From Aliikangiella marina (lineage in GTDB: Bacteria; Pseudomonadota; Gammaproteobacteria; Enterobacterales; Kangiellaceae), in NCBI RefSeq assembly GCF_007004765.1, contig NZ_VIKR01000006.1, positions 248,001-312,000 on the forward strand: 64,000 bases of DNA, in the 5' to 3' direction. Below the pieces are notes generated by a model. The model did no database searches, was not told where the DNA came from, and saw nothing but the letters and a program-made list of their open reading frames with translations. Made by a program: the position numbers and the translations under genes. Each line of letters starts with the position of its first letter. Within the stretch, counting starts at the first letter, position 1. This document shows positions 40,044 through 49,442 of the stretch, piece after piece.

Positions 40044-40754
40044 TTGAGAGACCTATCGACATTAACTGGTATTGTTGCCATTATTCCCGCTGCAGGCATT
40101 GGGGAGAGAATGAATGCTGAGATACCAAAGCAATATTTAAAAATAGGCGAAAGAACCGTATTAGGGTTGACCCTCGAACGATTTCTAAACTACGAGCCGG
40201 TCGAAATTATTGTTTTAGTGACATCCCCATCTGATACTCATTATGACAATTTACGTGATATTGAAAACGAAAAAATCGTCGTTATTGATGGCGGTGAAGA
40301 ACGAGCCGACTCAGTGAGTAACGCGATAAGTTTCCTTTATGATAGCGGTTTGCCTGATGATACGCCTGTTTTAATTCATGATGCGGCAAGACCTTGTGTG
40401 ACTTCGACTGACATTGAGAAACTCTGTAATCACTTTCGTAACACTAACAAAGCTTGTTTTCTCGCAGCGCCAGTTGTTGATACCATCCATCAAGTGGATG
40501 AAGATGCAACGGTCAACGGTTTCATCGATCGGCGAAATGTCGTCAGGGCGTTAACGCCGCAACTTGCAAAGTTTATTGAGTTGAAGAACTCGCTGGAGGA
40601 AGCAAAAGCTAAAAAGCTTTCTGTAACTGACGAAGTATCAGCCCTTAAACATGCCGGCCATTCGGTTGATGCAGTAATTGGTCGACCCGATAATATTAAA
40701 ATTACCACTCCTGAAGATTTGCGGTTGGCGGCTTTTTTCTTAGACAATCAGTAA
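40044..40754 (+). CDS. ispD: 2-C-methyl-D-erythritol 4-phosphate cytidylyltransferase
   Basis: 236 residues from a TTG at 40044 with AGGA 7 bases upstream; no nearby ATG would keep the nucleotide-binding start. It makes CDP-methylerythritol in the MEP isoprenoid pathway. Motifs: IIPAAGIGERMNAEIPKQYL (about 13-32), DGGEERADSVSNAI and HDAARPCV. In many relatives ispD and ispF are adjacent; here ispF is 11.5 kb away across an accessory block. Confidence 0.92.
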   Translation: MRDLSTLTGIVAIIPAAGIGERMNAEIPKQYLKIGERTVLGLTLERFLNYEPVEIIVLVTSPSDTHYDNLRDIENEKIVVIDGGEERADSVSNAISFLYDSGLPDDTPVLIHDAARPCVTSTDIEKLCNHFRNTNKACFLAAPVVDTIHQVDEDATVNGFIDRRNVVRALTPQLAKFIELKNSLEEAKAKKLSVTDEVSALKHAGHSVDAVIGRPDNIKITTPEDLRLAAFFLDNQ

Positions 40755-40775
40755 GATTAAACTTTTAATGGACAT

Positions 40776-40806
40776 AAAAAAACAGCGCTTTAAGCGCTGT
40801 TTTTTA
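40776..40806. terminator. Bidirectional terminator between ispD and the TonB receptor gene
   Basis: ACAGCGCTT and AAGCGCTGT (40782-40790 and 40792-40800) form a strong hairpin with A7 on the left and T6 on the right, serving the convergent ispD and receptor genes. Confidence 0.9.
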
Positions 40807-40829
40807 TGTTGTAGGAGATCGAATTTATC

Positions 40830-43800
40830 TTAGAGTTTAAAATTCACCCCTAAAAAGATAAATCGGCCTCGCGGACTGACTGGGAATGAGTAGTCAGTAA
40901 TAAATGGCTCTTCGTCGGTTAAGTTTTTAATCCCACCGTAGATTTCTAATTGCTCATCGACTGCGTAAGATGCACTCAGATCGTGGATCCAAAACTCATC
41001 TTGCATGACGGAGTCGCCGTACAAGAACTGTTGTTCGATCTCAACAAAGCGAAGTAATTGTTCATCCATATACTGTGATTGAGTACCAACCACTAAGTCT
41101 TCCCAACTCCAGGTAAAGAAAATATTACCGGCTAGTTCGGGACGATTCACTTCTTTAAGCTCAGGGTTGATTACACTGAGGTCGGTCGGGTTAGTAAACT
41201 GATCGATTTTATGGACTCGAGTACCTTGCACCTTGGCATTGAAACGGTGTTCATCGATATTGAAGTCGTAACCAATTGAGAAATCAAATCCTGCAGTTTC
41301 GACTTTTGCAAAGTTAATTAAAGTCTGTCTGATGAAGTTAAAACCGCCAGCTTGGAGTGAGTTAGGATCGTCATTGCGCGACAAGAACTGACAAAACTCC
41401 TGATTAAGACTAGGACCTATAAAGCAAGAATTAACGATATCCTGAGCAGAAACAGCCTGAATCGCATCATCAATCTCGATTTCCCAATAGTCCCAAGTAA
41501 TCGATAAACCTTCAGCGAACTCGGGTTGGTAAATGAAACCAAGCGTTTGGGTGTTAGCGGTTTCTACATCTAAGTCAGGATTACCACCAGCGATCCCACC
41601 GAAAGATGCTGATAGTGGATCAGCAAATACATAATTTCCCGAACCATCCGTAGGGTCAATTCCAATTCCAGCAAAATAGGTCTCGCAGTTCGCTTGCGTT
41701 TGGGCGGCTAGGGTTGGATCCTCTGTGGCAACGGCGGCTATTTGTGCAGCGTCACATGGATCGTTCGGTCTAAATGTTGTCCCTAACGGTGGCCCGAAAA
41801 GCTCGGTGATATTGGGGGCGCGAACCGCTTCAGAGAGGGTTGCTCTGATAGAAAGATCTTCATAGGGCTGATAAAACAGGTTAGTTTTCCATGTGGTTGC
41901 GCTACCCAAGGTAGAATAATCCGCGAAACGAGCGGCGACTTCTAAAGTCAATTCTTGTGCGCCGGGCACGTCTCTGAGAAGTGGTAAAGATGCTTCGATA
42001 AACACTTCAGTCACATCAAATTTACCAACTTCATTCTCCACGTTGAGTGCTGGCCTAAATACCAGACTGCTGTTCGCTGATACATCGGCAATGTTCGTTC
42101 CTGCAGGGAATACCGAATTTGCAGGAATTACACCGCGTTGTAGGTCATCAAACAATGCTTTAGATTCTTCTTCGCGGTACTCTGCGCCTGCGACAAAATC
42201 GATTACGCCGTGCGGGAGTTCGAACCAATCACCGGTATCACCGACGATATGACCAGAGATGACCAATTGTGATAGTTCAGTTTCCGAAACTGAGTCAGCG
42301 GTGACCCAATCGATCGCTTCTTGGGTTATTCCAGTTCTTCCTGCCCAGATATTTAAGGGTACACATTGTCCAGCCCCTGGGGTGAATGAAAAATAGCCAG
42401 GATCATAGGTCGGTATATCGAATGGCGTGGTTAAAGCCGGTGCGCCTGGGTCAACCTCTATTCGACAAGCTGGGTTGCCTGTAGCAGGATCGGTGACTGC
42501 ATCAATCGCTGCGAAGAATCGATCGTTAATAATCGCATTGCGACCAATAATTTCCTCTTCGTATTTCCCATAATTGATACTCGCTTCATAGTCAAAACCA
42601 TTATCAAATGTCCCCTCTATTCCGGTGACTAATCGCAGCGTGTCTCTCTCGGTTGTTTGTCGACCCGAACCAATACCAATGGGATCAATGGTGATAGCAA
42701 CACCACCGGTGGCTTGTGCGACCGGTTGGATAAATGCGGGTAAGAACGGGTTATCCGGCGCACCAAATAATAAGTCCCAGAATGAAGTCGGTTGGTTCTC
42801 ATCTTCGGTTTCTTGGGTCACATATTTGAACTCGAAGAATGCCGTTGATAGGTCAGAGATATCATAGCTTCCGATCGCGTTAAACGTTAATTTCTCATCG
42901 GGAAGGATAATGTACTCGTCATTTTGAATAATGGTGTTGAAGGAGTCACCACCAAAGCCCTGAAAATCATCGGCGACTAAGCCGTCGCGAATAGGGCGAT
43001 AAGTACCGTCAGCGTTTACGTTCCAACAACCACCTACGACACCGAAAGATGCGGCACCGAACACTGAGTTATAACCAGTAAAGGAATCTAAACAATCCGG
43101 TCGACCATTGCCATCAAGATCGATATTTGTTAACGGATCGAAACCTGCGAAGGTGAAAGGGTTGCCTGGAATAATATATCCATAACCGGAAGTAAATGGA
43201 AAAGTTCGCTCAGGCAGAATTGCCCGTTGCGGCGCATTTGCAGCACGTGCGATTAAATCTAACTCGGCTTGAGTTAAGGTTGGGTTCATCCCAAACTCTG
43301 CGAAATAATCAGCAATAAAGTCGGCCTGATTAGGAATGGGTAAACCAAACCTGAATAATCCGGTATTACCGTAGTTATAATATTGGGCGAAATTGGGCAT
43401 AGTATTTGGGTCAATGTCACCTTGTTGGAAGCGCAAATCAGGGTTTAGCCAATCTCTTGCTGAACCGATTTGTCGACCATTGGCGCGCTCGCTTGCTCGC
43501 AAACCTTCATCTTTTCGATAGTCTACTGCGATTGCAATATTGCCTTTACCGCTATCAAACGGTGTCCCCCAGATAGCCGACAAAGTATTTTGTTGGCCAT
43601 CTCCCTCGCTTGATTGACCAAACTGGTAATCAACTTCAAAACCTTCAAAATCATCTTTTAAAATAAAGTTCACAACACCAGTCACGGCGTCAGCCCCGTA
43701 GATTGCAGACGCGCCACCACTGAGTACTTCGACTCGTTCGATTAATTTCATTGGAATTGAACCGACATCAACTGCTTGCTGACCTGATACGCCCGCTACG

Positions 43801-44222
43801 TGACGTCTGCCATCGACCAAAACGAGCGTTCTGTTGGCACCTAAACCTCTGAGATTTAGTACGTTAGCGCCATCGGAAAACCCGCCATTATCTTTTGAAC
43901 CTTCACCGGTTACTGATGAGAACAGTGCGGGAACATCATTGACGACATCGGCGATAGAGAATTCGCCTGAAGCTTTGATATCATCGGCATCCAACGATTG
44001 TACTGGTGAAGTTGAAGCTAAATTGGGATCCCTCGCCAGTCTAGAGCCTGTAATGATTACCTTAGTGGCAGTATCATCTTCTGGCGCATCGCTACTTTCC
44101 TCGGCCGCATAGATCGGTGCACTCAGTGAAGCAGCGAGCAATGAGGCAATCGTTAGGTTGAGATTCCGCTTTTTGAACGGGGCGTTGAATACCCGTTTGC
44201 GTCTGCTTGTTAGTTTGGTCAT
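40830..44222 (-). CDS. Large TonB-dependent outer-membrane receptor
   Basis: 1130 residues. Signal peptide to about residue 40 (APIYA|AEES), then a plug beginning VIITGSRLARDPN (about 54-66) with NVLNLRGLGANRTLVLVDGR and VLSGGASAIYGADAVTGVVNF, and a long barrel ending SPRGRFIFLGVNFKL. The ITGSR-type plug start is typical of receptors for carbohydrate or peptide degradation products in marine bacteria. A loop near residues 364-373 contains DLDGNGRPDC, an EF-hand-like calcium site. The substrate is not apparent. ATG 44222 has AGGAG 8 bases upstream. Confidence 0.9.
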   Translation of the reverse strand: MTKLTSRRKRVFNAPFKKRNLNLTIASLLAASLSAPIYAAEESSDAPEDDTATKVIITGSRLARDPNLASTSPVQSLDADDIKASGEFSIADVVNDVPALFSSVTGEGSKDNGGFSDGANVLNLRGLGANRTLVLVDGRRHVAGVSGQQAVDVGSIPMKLIERVEVLSGGASAIYGADAVTGVVNFILKDDFEGFEVDYQFGQSSEGDGQQNTLSAIWGTPFDSGKGNIAIAVDYRKDEGLRASERANGRQIGSARDWLNPDLRFQQGDIDPNTMPNFAQYYNYGNTGLFRFGLPIPNQADFIADYFAEFGMNPTLTQAELDLIARAANAPQRAILPERTFPFTSGYGYIIPGNPFTFAGFDPLTNIDLDGNGRPDCLDSFTGYNSVFGAASFGVVGGCWNVNADGTYRPIRDGLVADDFQGFGGDSFNTIIQNDEYIILPDEKLTFNAIGSYDISDLSTAFFEFKYVTQETEDENQPTSFWDLLFGAPDNPFLPAFIQPVAQATGGVAITIDPIGIGSGRQTTERDTLRLVTGIEGTFDNGFDYEASINYGKYEEEIIGRNAIINDRFFAAIDAVTDPATGNPACRIEVDPGAPALTTPFDIPTYDPGYFSFTPGAGQCVPLNIWAGRTGITQEAIDWVTADSVSETELSQLVISGHIVGDTGDWFELPHGVIDFVAGAEYREEESKALFDDLQRGVIPANSVFPAGTNIADVSANSSLVFRPALNVENEVGKFDVTEVFIEASLPLLRDVPGAQELTLEVAARFADYSTLGSATTWKTNLFYQPYEDLSIRATLSEAVRAPNITELFGPPLGTTFRPNDPCDAAQIAAVATEDPTLAAQTQANCETYFAGIGIDPTDGSGNYVFADPLSASFGGIAGGNPDLDVETANTQTLGFIYQPEFAEGLSITWDYWEIEIDDAIQAVSAQDIVNSCFIGPSLNQEFCQFLSRNDDPNSLQAGGFNFIRQTLINFAKVETAGFDFSIGYDFNIDEHRFNAKVQGTRVHKIDQFTNPTDLSVINPELKEVNRPELAGNIFFTWSWEDLVVGTQSQYMDEQLLRFVEIEQQFLYGDSVMQDEFWIHDLSASYAVDEQLEIYGGIKNLTDEEPFITDYSFPVSPRGRFIFLGVNFKL

Positions 44223-45212
44223 TTATTTCTCCTCGGTTCGCATTTTTGAGTTTATTGTTATTCTAAAAAGTCACAATAGTGTTGTTATTAGAAGTGACTT
44301 TTCAAATCAAAGAATAGTCGCAAACATTCAATATTTCATTGACTTGGGTCGTTTTTCAATCGATTGAATAGGTTGCTTTTTAATAATTTAAATCTTCTCG
44401 TATGGATTTAAATCAGCTGTCGATAAAACCGGTTAATTCCTTTAAATTGCAAAATAAGACTCTGCAACTACCGTATCATTTGTATGAAGTATGGAGTGAC
44501 CTTACTCGTCGAACCACTCGCTTAAGTAGAACTCTTTGTAAGAATTAGATTCGAATTTATATATTTTTTTTATCATTTAACTCTCGTCTTTGCACTTATC
44601 TCGTCTTTGAAGATGCTGAACGGAAATTATTTGTTTTCCGAACTGAGCCGTCAAAAGAACGAGTTTTAATTGATTGAAAAATGCTATTCACAATTTTCAT
44701 CAAACCGGTAAACCCTCGAACTGTGGTTTGAATGAACACTGCTCTTTATCGAGTGCGAATTAAAATATATTTATTGATTGCCAATGAATCTAATTCAATC
44801 CGACCTGTGCTGTCAATCGTTAAAACTAAAAGTTAGATAGAAGCCAGCTGGCTGAAGTTTTTGTAGTGGTTTACAACAATGTAAGTTGATTAGATGCAAA
44901 AATATAATAATAAATTATCATGTTTCTTATGTGGGAAATAAAAGATAGTAAATGTTAGTTTAAGCAAAATAAATGGTTGTCAGGTTATAAAGGGCAAAAA
45001 AACTTGAGTCAAGCAAATATCTCAAAGAAATAATCGATTTATCACCCTAGTGGTATGGGATGTAGTCAGAATTGTAATAAAAGTGTCACAAATAGATTTA
45101 AGTTATTACATAGACTTAATCTAAGGCAAGTGTGCTTTGGATAAATCGCGTATTTATTGTGACCCATTAGACTTGTCGCCGTTAAACTTTTAAAGGACAA
45201 CGTGTAAGGACT
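44223..45212. other. 990-base gap between receptor and chemoreceptor genes
   Basis: No gene is supported in any frame. It must contain the divergent promoters. Visible structure: two direct copies of CTCGTCTTTG (44583-44592 and 44600-44609), and long AT-rich stretches. No tRNA, CRISPR or clear sRNA structure was found. Its size is unusual for this window, so a small RNA or an eroded gene is possible but not shown. Confidence 0.4.
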
Positions 45213-46835
45213 ATGAATAAACTTAAACAAGTTCGAACCAAGTTGCTCTTGCTTTCTGCTGTACCATTGCTGGTATTTACCATCATGATGATAGTTAGTA
45301 TGACAACTCTTGGTAGTGCGAGTACTTCTGCTCAACAAACTATGGAGCTCCGTCTGCAACAAACCCAATCCTTGAATTCAATTGTAAGAGCTTACACACA
45401 CAACGTCATAGATATCGCACACAAAGCCCGGTCTGGGATGATGTTGTGGGGCGATGCTGCAAAAACGGTTACTGAAGGCAAAGCCACTATTCTTAGTGAA
45501 TGGGAAAACGTCAAAAGCATGTCCTTGTCTGAAGCGGAGCAAATCTTGTTTGACGAGGCATCGCCGTTATTTCATGAATCGATTTTAACGCTTGAGAAAT
45601 TAGAAGGATTTATAGAAGAACAATCCTCTTACAGCATGGGTAATTTTGTCGATCTAGAACTTTACACTTCGCTTGACCCGCTTTTATTAAAATTAGATGA
45701 GCTAGTTAAGTTACAGAAAGAGATAGCGACTAAAGAAGCAAAAGCCAACTTGGAAATGTCAGAGAGTCTCAACCAGATATTTACCGCATTACTTTTGGTT
45801 GTTGCATTATTAATCATATTGGTGGCTGTATCGATTTTTCGATCGATTAATGCGCCGCTCGAAAAATTAAAAGCAACCATGATCAATGTAGAGCAAGATT
45901 CAAATTTGTCATTACGGGTTGATATCAATAGTCAAGATGAGTTCGGAGAAATTGGTGCTAAATTTAACGCGATGATGGAGCGTATACGAGAGCTAGTTCA
46001 AATGCTCAGTGCAACCGGAAAGGCTCTCGGTCATTCTGCAGAAAATATGCTTATTGCCAGTGAGGATTCTCAAACGCAAACGGCCAACACAAAAGATGAG
46101 CTATCAGTTGCTGCTAGTTCGGTTGAGGAGATGTCTCAATCGGCTGACAATATTTTCCAAAATATCGAACAAACTCGTGCCGTCACACGCGAAGCTGATG
46201 CTCAAGTACAAAAGAATTTAGCCATGATTAACGATGCGACGACTCGGATCGAAACTCTAGCTAACCAAATTAGTAAGTCGGCTGAGCAAGTTGATGTTGT
46301 CAGAGAACACGGTCAGCAAATCGATGCTATTTTGACGGTGATTAAATCAGTCGCAGAGCAAACGAATTTGCTTGCTTTAAATGCGGCGATTGAAGCTGCC
46401 AGGGCAGGAGAGCAAGGCAGGGGCTTCGCGGTTGTTGCTGATGAAGTGCGTTCACTTGCGCAGCGAACTCAAGAGTCGACTCAAGAAATTGAAACGGTCA
46501 TCATTAATATTAGGGAATCCACCGAAATCGCAGCGTCACAAATGTATGAAAATGCGGAACATGCCAATCAAAGTGCTACGTTTGTCAAAGAGACTGAAGA
46601 CCATCTTCAAGTTATCATGGATTCATTTAGCGAGATAAGAGATCAAAATCGTGCGATTAGTGAAAGTTTTGGAGAGCAGACTCAAGCGATTAAATCGGTC
46701 AACGAATCCGTCCATCGAATTTTTGGCCTTGCTGAAAATGGGGCTAAAACGGCGCAAAACACCTACCAAAATGCCTCAAATATCGATAAGTTAAACCAAG
46801 AACTTAACAAAGCACTAAACCAATTTAGCATTTAG
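45213..46835 (+). CDS. Methyl-accepting chemotaxis protein
   Basis: 540 residues. Two membrane helices (about 10-32 and 187-212) flank a four-helix-bundle-like periplasmic domain of about 155 residues; then HAMP (about 213-265) and a cytoplasmic signalling domain whose hairpin tip reads [20 protein letters not shown]. There is no C-terminal CheR/CheB-binding pentapeptide. It senses a small ligand and controls CheA, but the ligand cannot be inferred. ATG 45213 follows AAGGA. No che genes are nearby. Confidence 0.92.
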   Translation: MNKLKQVRTKLLLLSAVPLLVFTIMMIVSMTTLGSASTSAQQTMELRLQQTQSLNSIVRAYTHNVIDIAHKARSGMMLWGDAAKTVTEGKATILSEWENVKSMSLSEAEQILFDEASPLFHESILTLEKLEGFIEEQSSYSMGNFVDLELYTSLDPLLLKLDELVKLQKEIATKEAKANLEMSESLNQIFTALLLVVALLIILVAVSIFRSINAPLEKLKATMINVEQDSNLSLRVDINSQDEFGEIGAKFNAMMERIRELVQMLSATGKALGHSAENMLIASEDSQTQTANTKDELSVAASSVEEMSQSADNIFQNIEQTRAVTREADAQVQKNLAMINDATTRIETLANQISKSAEQVDVVREHGQQIDAILTVIKSVAEQTNLLALNAAIEAARAGEQGRGFAVVADEVRSLAQRTQESTQEIETVIINIRESTEIAASQMYENAEHANQSATFVKETEDHLQVIMDSFSEIRDQNRAISESFGEQTQAIKSVNESVHRIFGLAENGAKTAQNTYQNASNIDKLNQELNKALNQFSI

Positions 46836-47074
46836 TTAGGGCTTATTTAAGGCGTTCGCTGTTTAGCATCTTATTATAGTTAAATATTGACGAAACATTA
46901 TTTTCAGCTCCCAACAAAAAGCTCGCTTTAAGGTAATTATTTATTGCGACCGTAAGCAATAATTTAGATTGGTCATTATTGTCATTCGCTTGAACAGAAT
47001 TGCCCTATCGTAGAGACGAGTACTTCATTTACACTAACTGTCTTGGTATCACGATACTAGCAAAAGGTTCTGTT

Positions 47075-47665
47075 ATGTTATTCAATAGTGATTTAAATTT
47101 TGAGTTGGCGGAAAATTCAAAAGTTTTTTGGCGTCTAAAAAATACACCAGTCAATCATTATTTCTTTAATTTAACGAATTATTTTGAGTTAAGAACGCCA
47201 TTCTATTCTTTCAGTCAAGCGCGACTGTTTAGTAGTTATAAATTAGAACTAATTAACCAGGCTTCACTTAAGATATCAGTAACGCCAATCCAAAAGTACA
47301 ACGAAGTATTTGCAAACATTGAACCAAGCATGGTTGTTCAGTCAAACCTATTTTTCACCGGGAGCGATGAGGGAGGGGTAAGGCAACCTAAAGTCAGTAG
47401 GATGCAGAATGGCGAATTAAAGACATTATGCAACCTACAACAGTTTCAGGCTTGGATTGAGTCAAGCAGCAAGGTTAGCCATTGGATGTGTCCCGTTTTA
47501 ACTGAAAAATCTTTTCAATATTCAGGTGGTTTGATGGCGCCTGAAATCCGTATTTTTATGATTAGCCTCTCGATGCGATCCTCAATATCGGACTTTGATA
47601 AAAAACAACTTCGAAGCTACGCAATCAAATCAATGGACTCGTTAGCAGCACCATTCCAGGCCTAG
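47075..47665 (+). CDS. Hypothetical protein, no recognised family
   Basis: About 196 residues from the ATG at 47075, supported by AAAGG 8-9 bases upstream; a TTG at 47000 would add 25 residues. Soluble, no signal peptide, membrane helix or known motif. Features are aromatic-rich stretches (VNHYFFNLTNYFEL, FYSFSQARLF). It lies between the chemoreceptor and the degenerate HD-GYP gene, but no shared function can be claimed. The amino-acid composition looks like a real protein; support is otherwise limited to length and ribosome site. Confidence 0.55.
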   Translation: MLFNSDLNFELAENSKVFWRLKNTPVNHYFFNLTNYFELRTPFYSFSQARLFSSYKLELINQASLKISVTPIQKYNEVFANIEPSMVVQSNLFFTGSDEGGVRQPKVSRMQNGELKTLCNLQQFQAWIESSSKVSHWMCPVLTEKSFQYSGGLMAPEIRIFMISLSMRSSISDFDKKQLRSYAIKSMDSLAAPFQA

Positions 47666-47890
47666 TCATTGATACCGATTCGAGCAACCAAAACTTGCTG
47701 GTTGTTAATCGACTAGATTTCTAATTCATCCAAGCCGCGACTTCCTGACTCATAGACTTATAGTCCGTTACTGCGTTTTAATACGGGTAAAAATCCAGCC
47801 TTGTTAGGACGTTGGTATTGAATGAGCATTTAAGCGGTTTGAATGATACTACAGTAGAAAAAATTAATGATGTTACACGATAACAGGGAC

Positions 47891-49210
47891 TTATTTTCTT
47901 CGCAAAAAGCTAAAGCGTTTCTTCTTGGGTTGAAAAAGCGTTTTACAGCTTACGATTTGCTCTGGAGTGAGAAGGGTGCTCGGAACGCTCTGTTTGATCA
48001 CTAAATTTTCAAACTTTTTATCGGCGAGGTCAACGATAATCGGTTCGTCTAAATTAACGCCCTGTGCATTTTTCAAAATAGCGAGATTAGTCCGAAGCCT
48101 TTTTGCCGGATTTTGTTCCATTACCATTCCAATCGATGAGTCGCTCAATTCAACGAAACTTCCAGTTGGGTAGATGCCGACAGCTTGAACAAACTTTTCA
48201 ACTAATCCTGCTTCAAAGTAGCAACCAACTTTAGCATTTACTTTTGAAATTGCTTTGGATGCGGAAATGGCACGAGCGGCGACTAACGGGTTAACGAGTT
48301 CATCATAGTAAACCACAAGTCTAACAATTTGCGACAGCATCGGGATTTTATGACCCGATTTTTTCCCAGGAAATCCGGAACCATCGGCGTTTTCACAGTG
48401 GTTTTCTAACGTGTTGTAAACTGAACTTGGAAGTGACTTAAAGGTTGCAACTTTGTTCAGCGTCATGAATAAATGTCGTTTGTAGTTATCGCTTATATTG
48501 TCAGGTGAATATTTGACTAACTCGGATTTTTTAAGTTTCGATAGACCGATAGTTCGCAAAAGCAATGACAATGTTAAAAATTCAATCTTTCGTTGCTCAA
48601 GTCCTAAGTGTCTAGCGAAGATTACGCCGGTGATAGTAGTGCTTAACGCGTATTGAAAGAGGCTTTTATAAGAGCTATTAATTTTAGCGACCCAGTTTAA
48701 AGCATCCGGGTTATTGAGTGCGCTTCGAACCATTTTTACAGAAACGGCTTTAAGTGCCTGCATGTCACCTTTATTTATCTCAGCACGACGCTTGATGATA
48801 TCGGAAAGGGTGATTGCGGCTTCATCGTAAACTGCTTTAGCCGGACCGATTTCTCGTGAAAACGAGCTAACGATCTCATAGTTGGTAAAGCGAAATTTTT
48901 CAATTCTAGAATTAGCCTTGATTTGTTTCTTGCGCTGCTCATTAATCCGCGTCGCCAAATTATTGCATGTGGGTTTGCTCACAATATCCAGCTTGATATT
49001 ATGTTCATAAGGTATATGTTTGGATAACCGCAGATCGATGAATACGTGCTGACACATTGAAGTCAGTTGATCAATTTGTTCATTTGTTTCGATGAGAAAA
49101 CCTTGGATCGGAAACGCTGTTGCACTCCAAGGCATGTCTAGCTTGGATACAAACATGCCTTTTTGAAGGTTAAAGGCTTGAATACGTTTGGTGGTTAACT
49201 CCGAATACAT
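47891..49210 (-). CDS. Degenerate HD-GYP domain protein with DUF3391-like N-terminus
   Basis: 439 residues. The N-terminal part (1-80, KRIQAFNLQKGMFVSKLDMPW) is like DUF3391, which precedes HD-GYP c-di-GMP phosphodiesterases. The HD-GYP domain follows (about 180-330), but the HD dyad is replaced by Arg219-Thr220 (LLLRTIGLSKL) and the GYP motif reads DGSGFPGKKSG (about 276-286); only HCE-N-DG remains of the second half. Catalysis is therefore unlikely, and it may bind c-di-GMP or a partner instead. It is transcribed convergently with the preceding orphan gene. Confidence 0.8.
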   Translation of the reverse strand: MYSELTTKRIQAFNLQKGMFVSKLDMPWSATAFPIQGFLIETNEQIDQLTSMCQHVFIDLRLSKHIPYEHNIKLDIVSKPTCNNLATRINEQRKKQIKANSRIEKFRFTNYEIVSSFSREIGPAKAVYDEAAITLSDIIKRRAEINKGDMQALKAVSVKMVRSALNNPDALNWVAKINSSYKSLFQYALSTTITGVIFARHLGLEQRKIEFLTLSLLLRTIGLSKLKKSELVKYSPDNISDNYKRHLFMTLNKVATFKSLPSSVYNTLENHCENADGSGFPGKKSGHKIPMLSQIVRLVVYYDELVNPLVAARAISASKAISKVNAKVGCYFEAGLVEKFVQAVGIYPTGSFVELSDSSIGMVMEQNPAKRLRTNLAILKNAQGVNLDEPIIVDLADKKFENLVIKQSVPSTLLTPEQIVSCKTLFQPKKKRFSFLRRK

Positions 49211-49442
49211 CTGAAAACTAAGGTAGATTTTTGATGGCGCTATTCTATTTGTTTCTGTATTTCATCCTATGGCAATTATGTTCGAAGATATGACAATTCT
49301 GTTCAAAATTGCATTTTGCGATAATTTTACACAGACATTATTGTCGCAATAGTGTAGTGGCCCTAAGTCCACCGAACCTCGTGACTGCAGTCTTAAAGCG
49401 TCAATCTAGTGGTCAGAAGTTTATGCAATGGGGGCGAGCACG

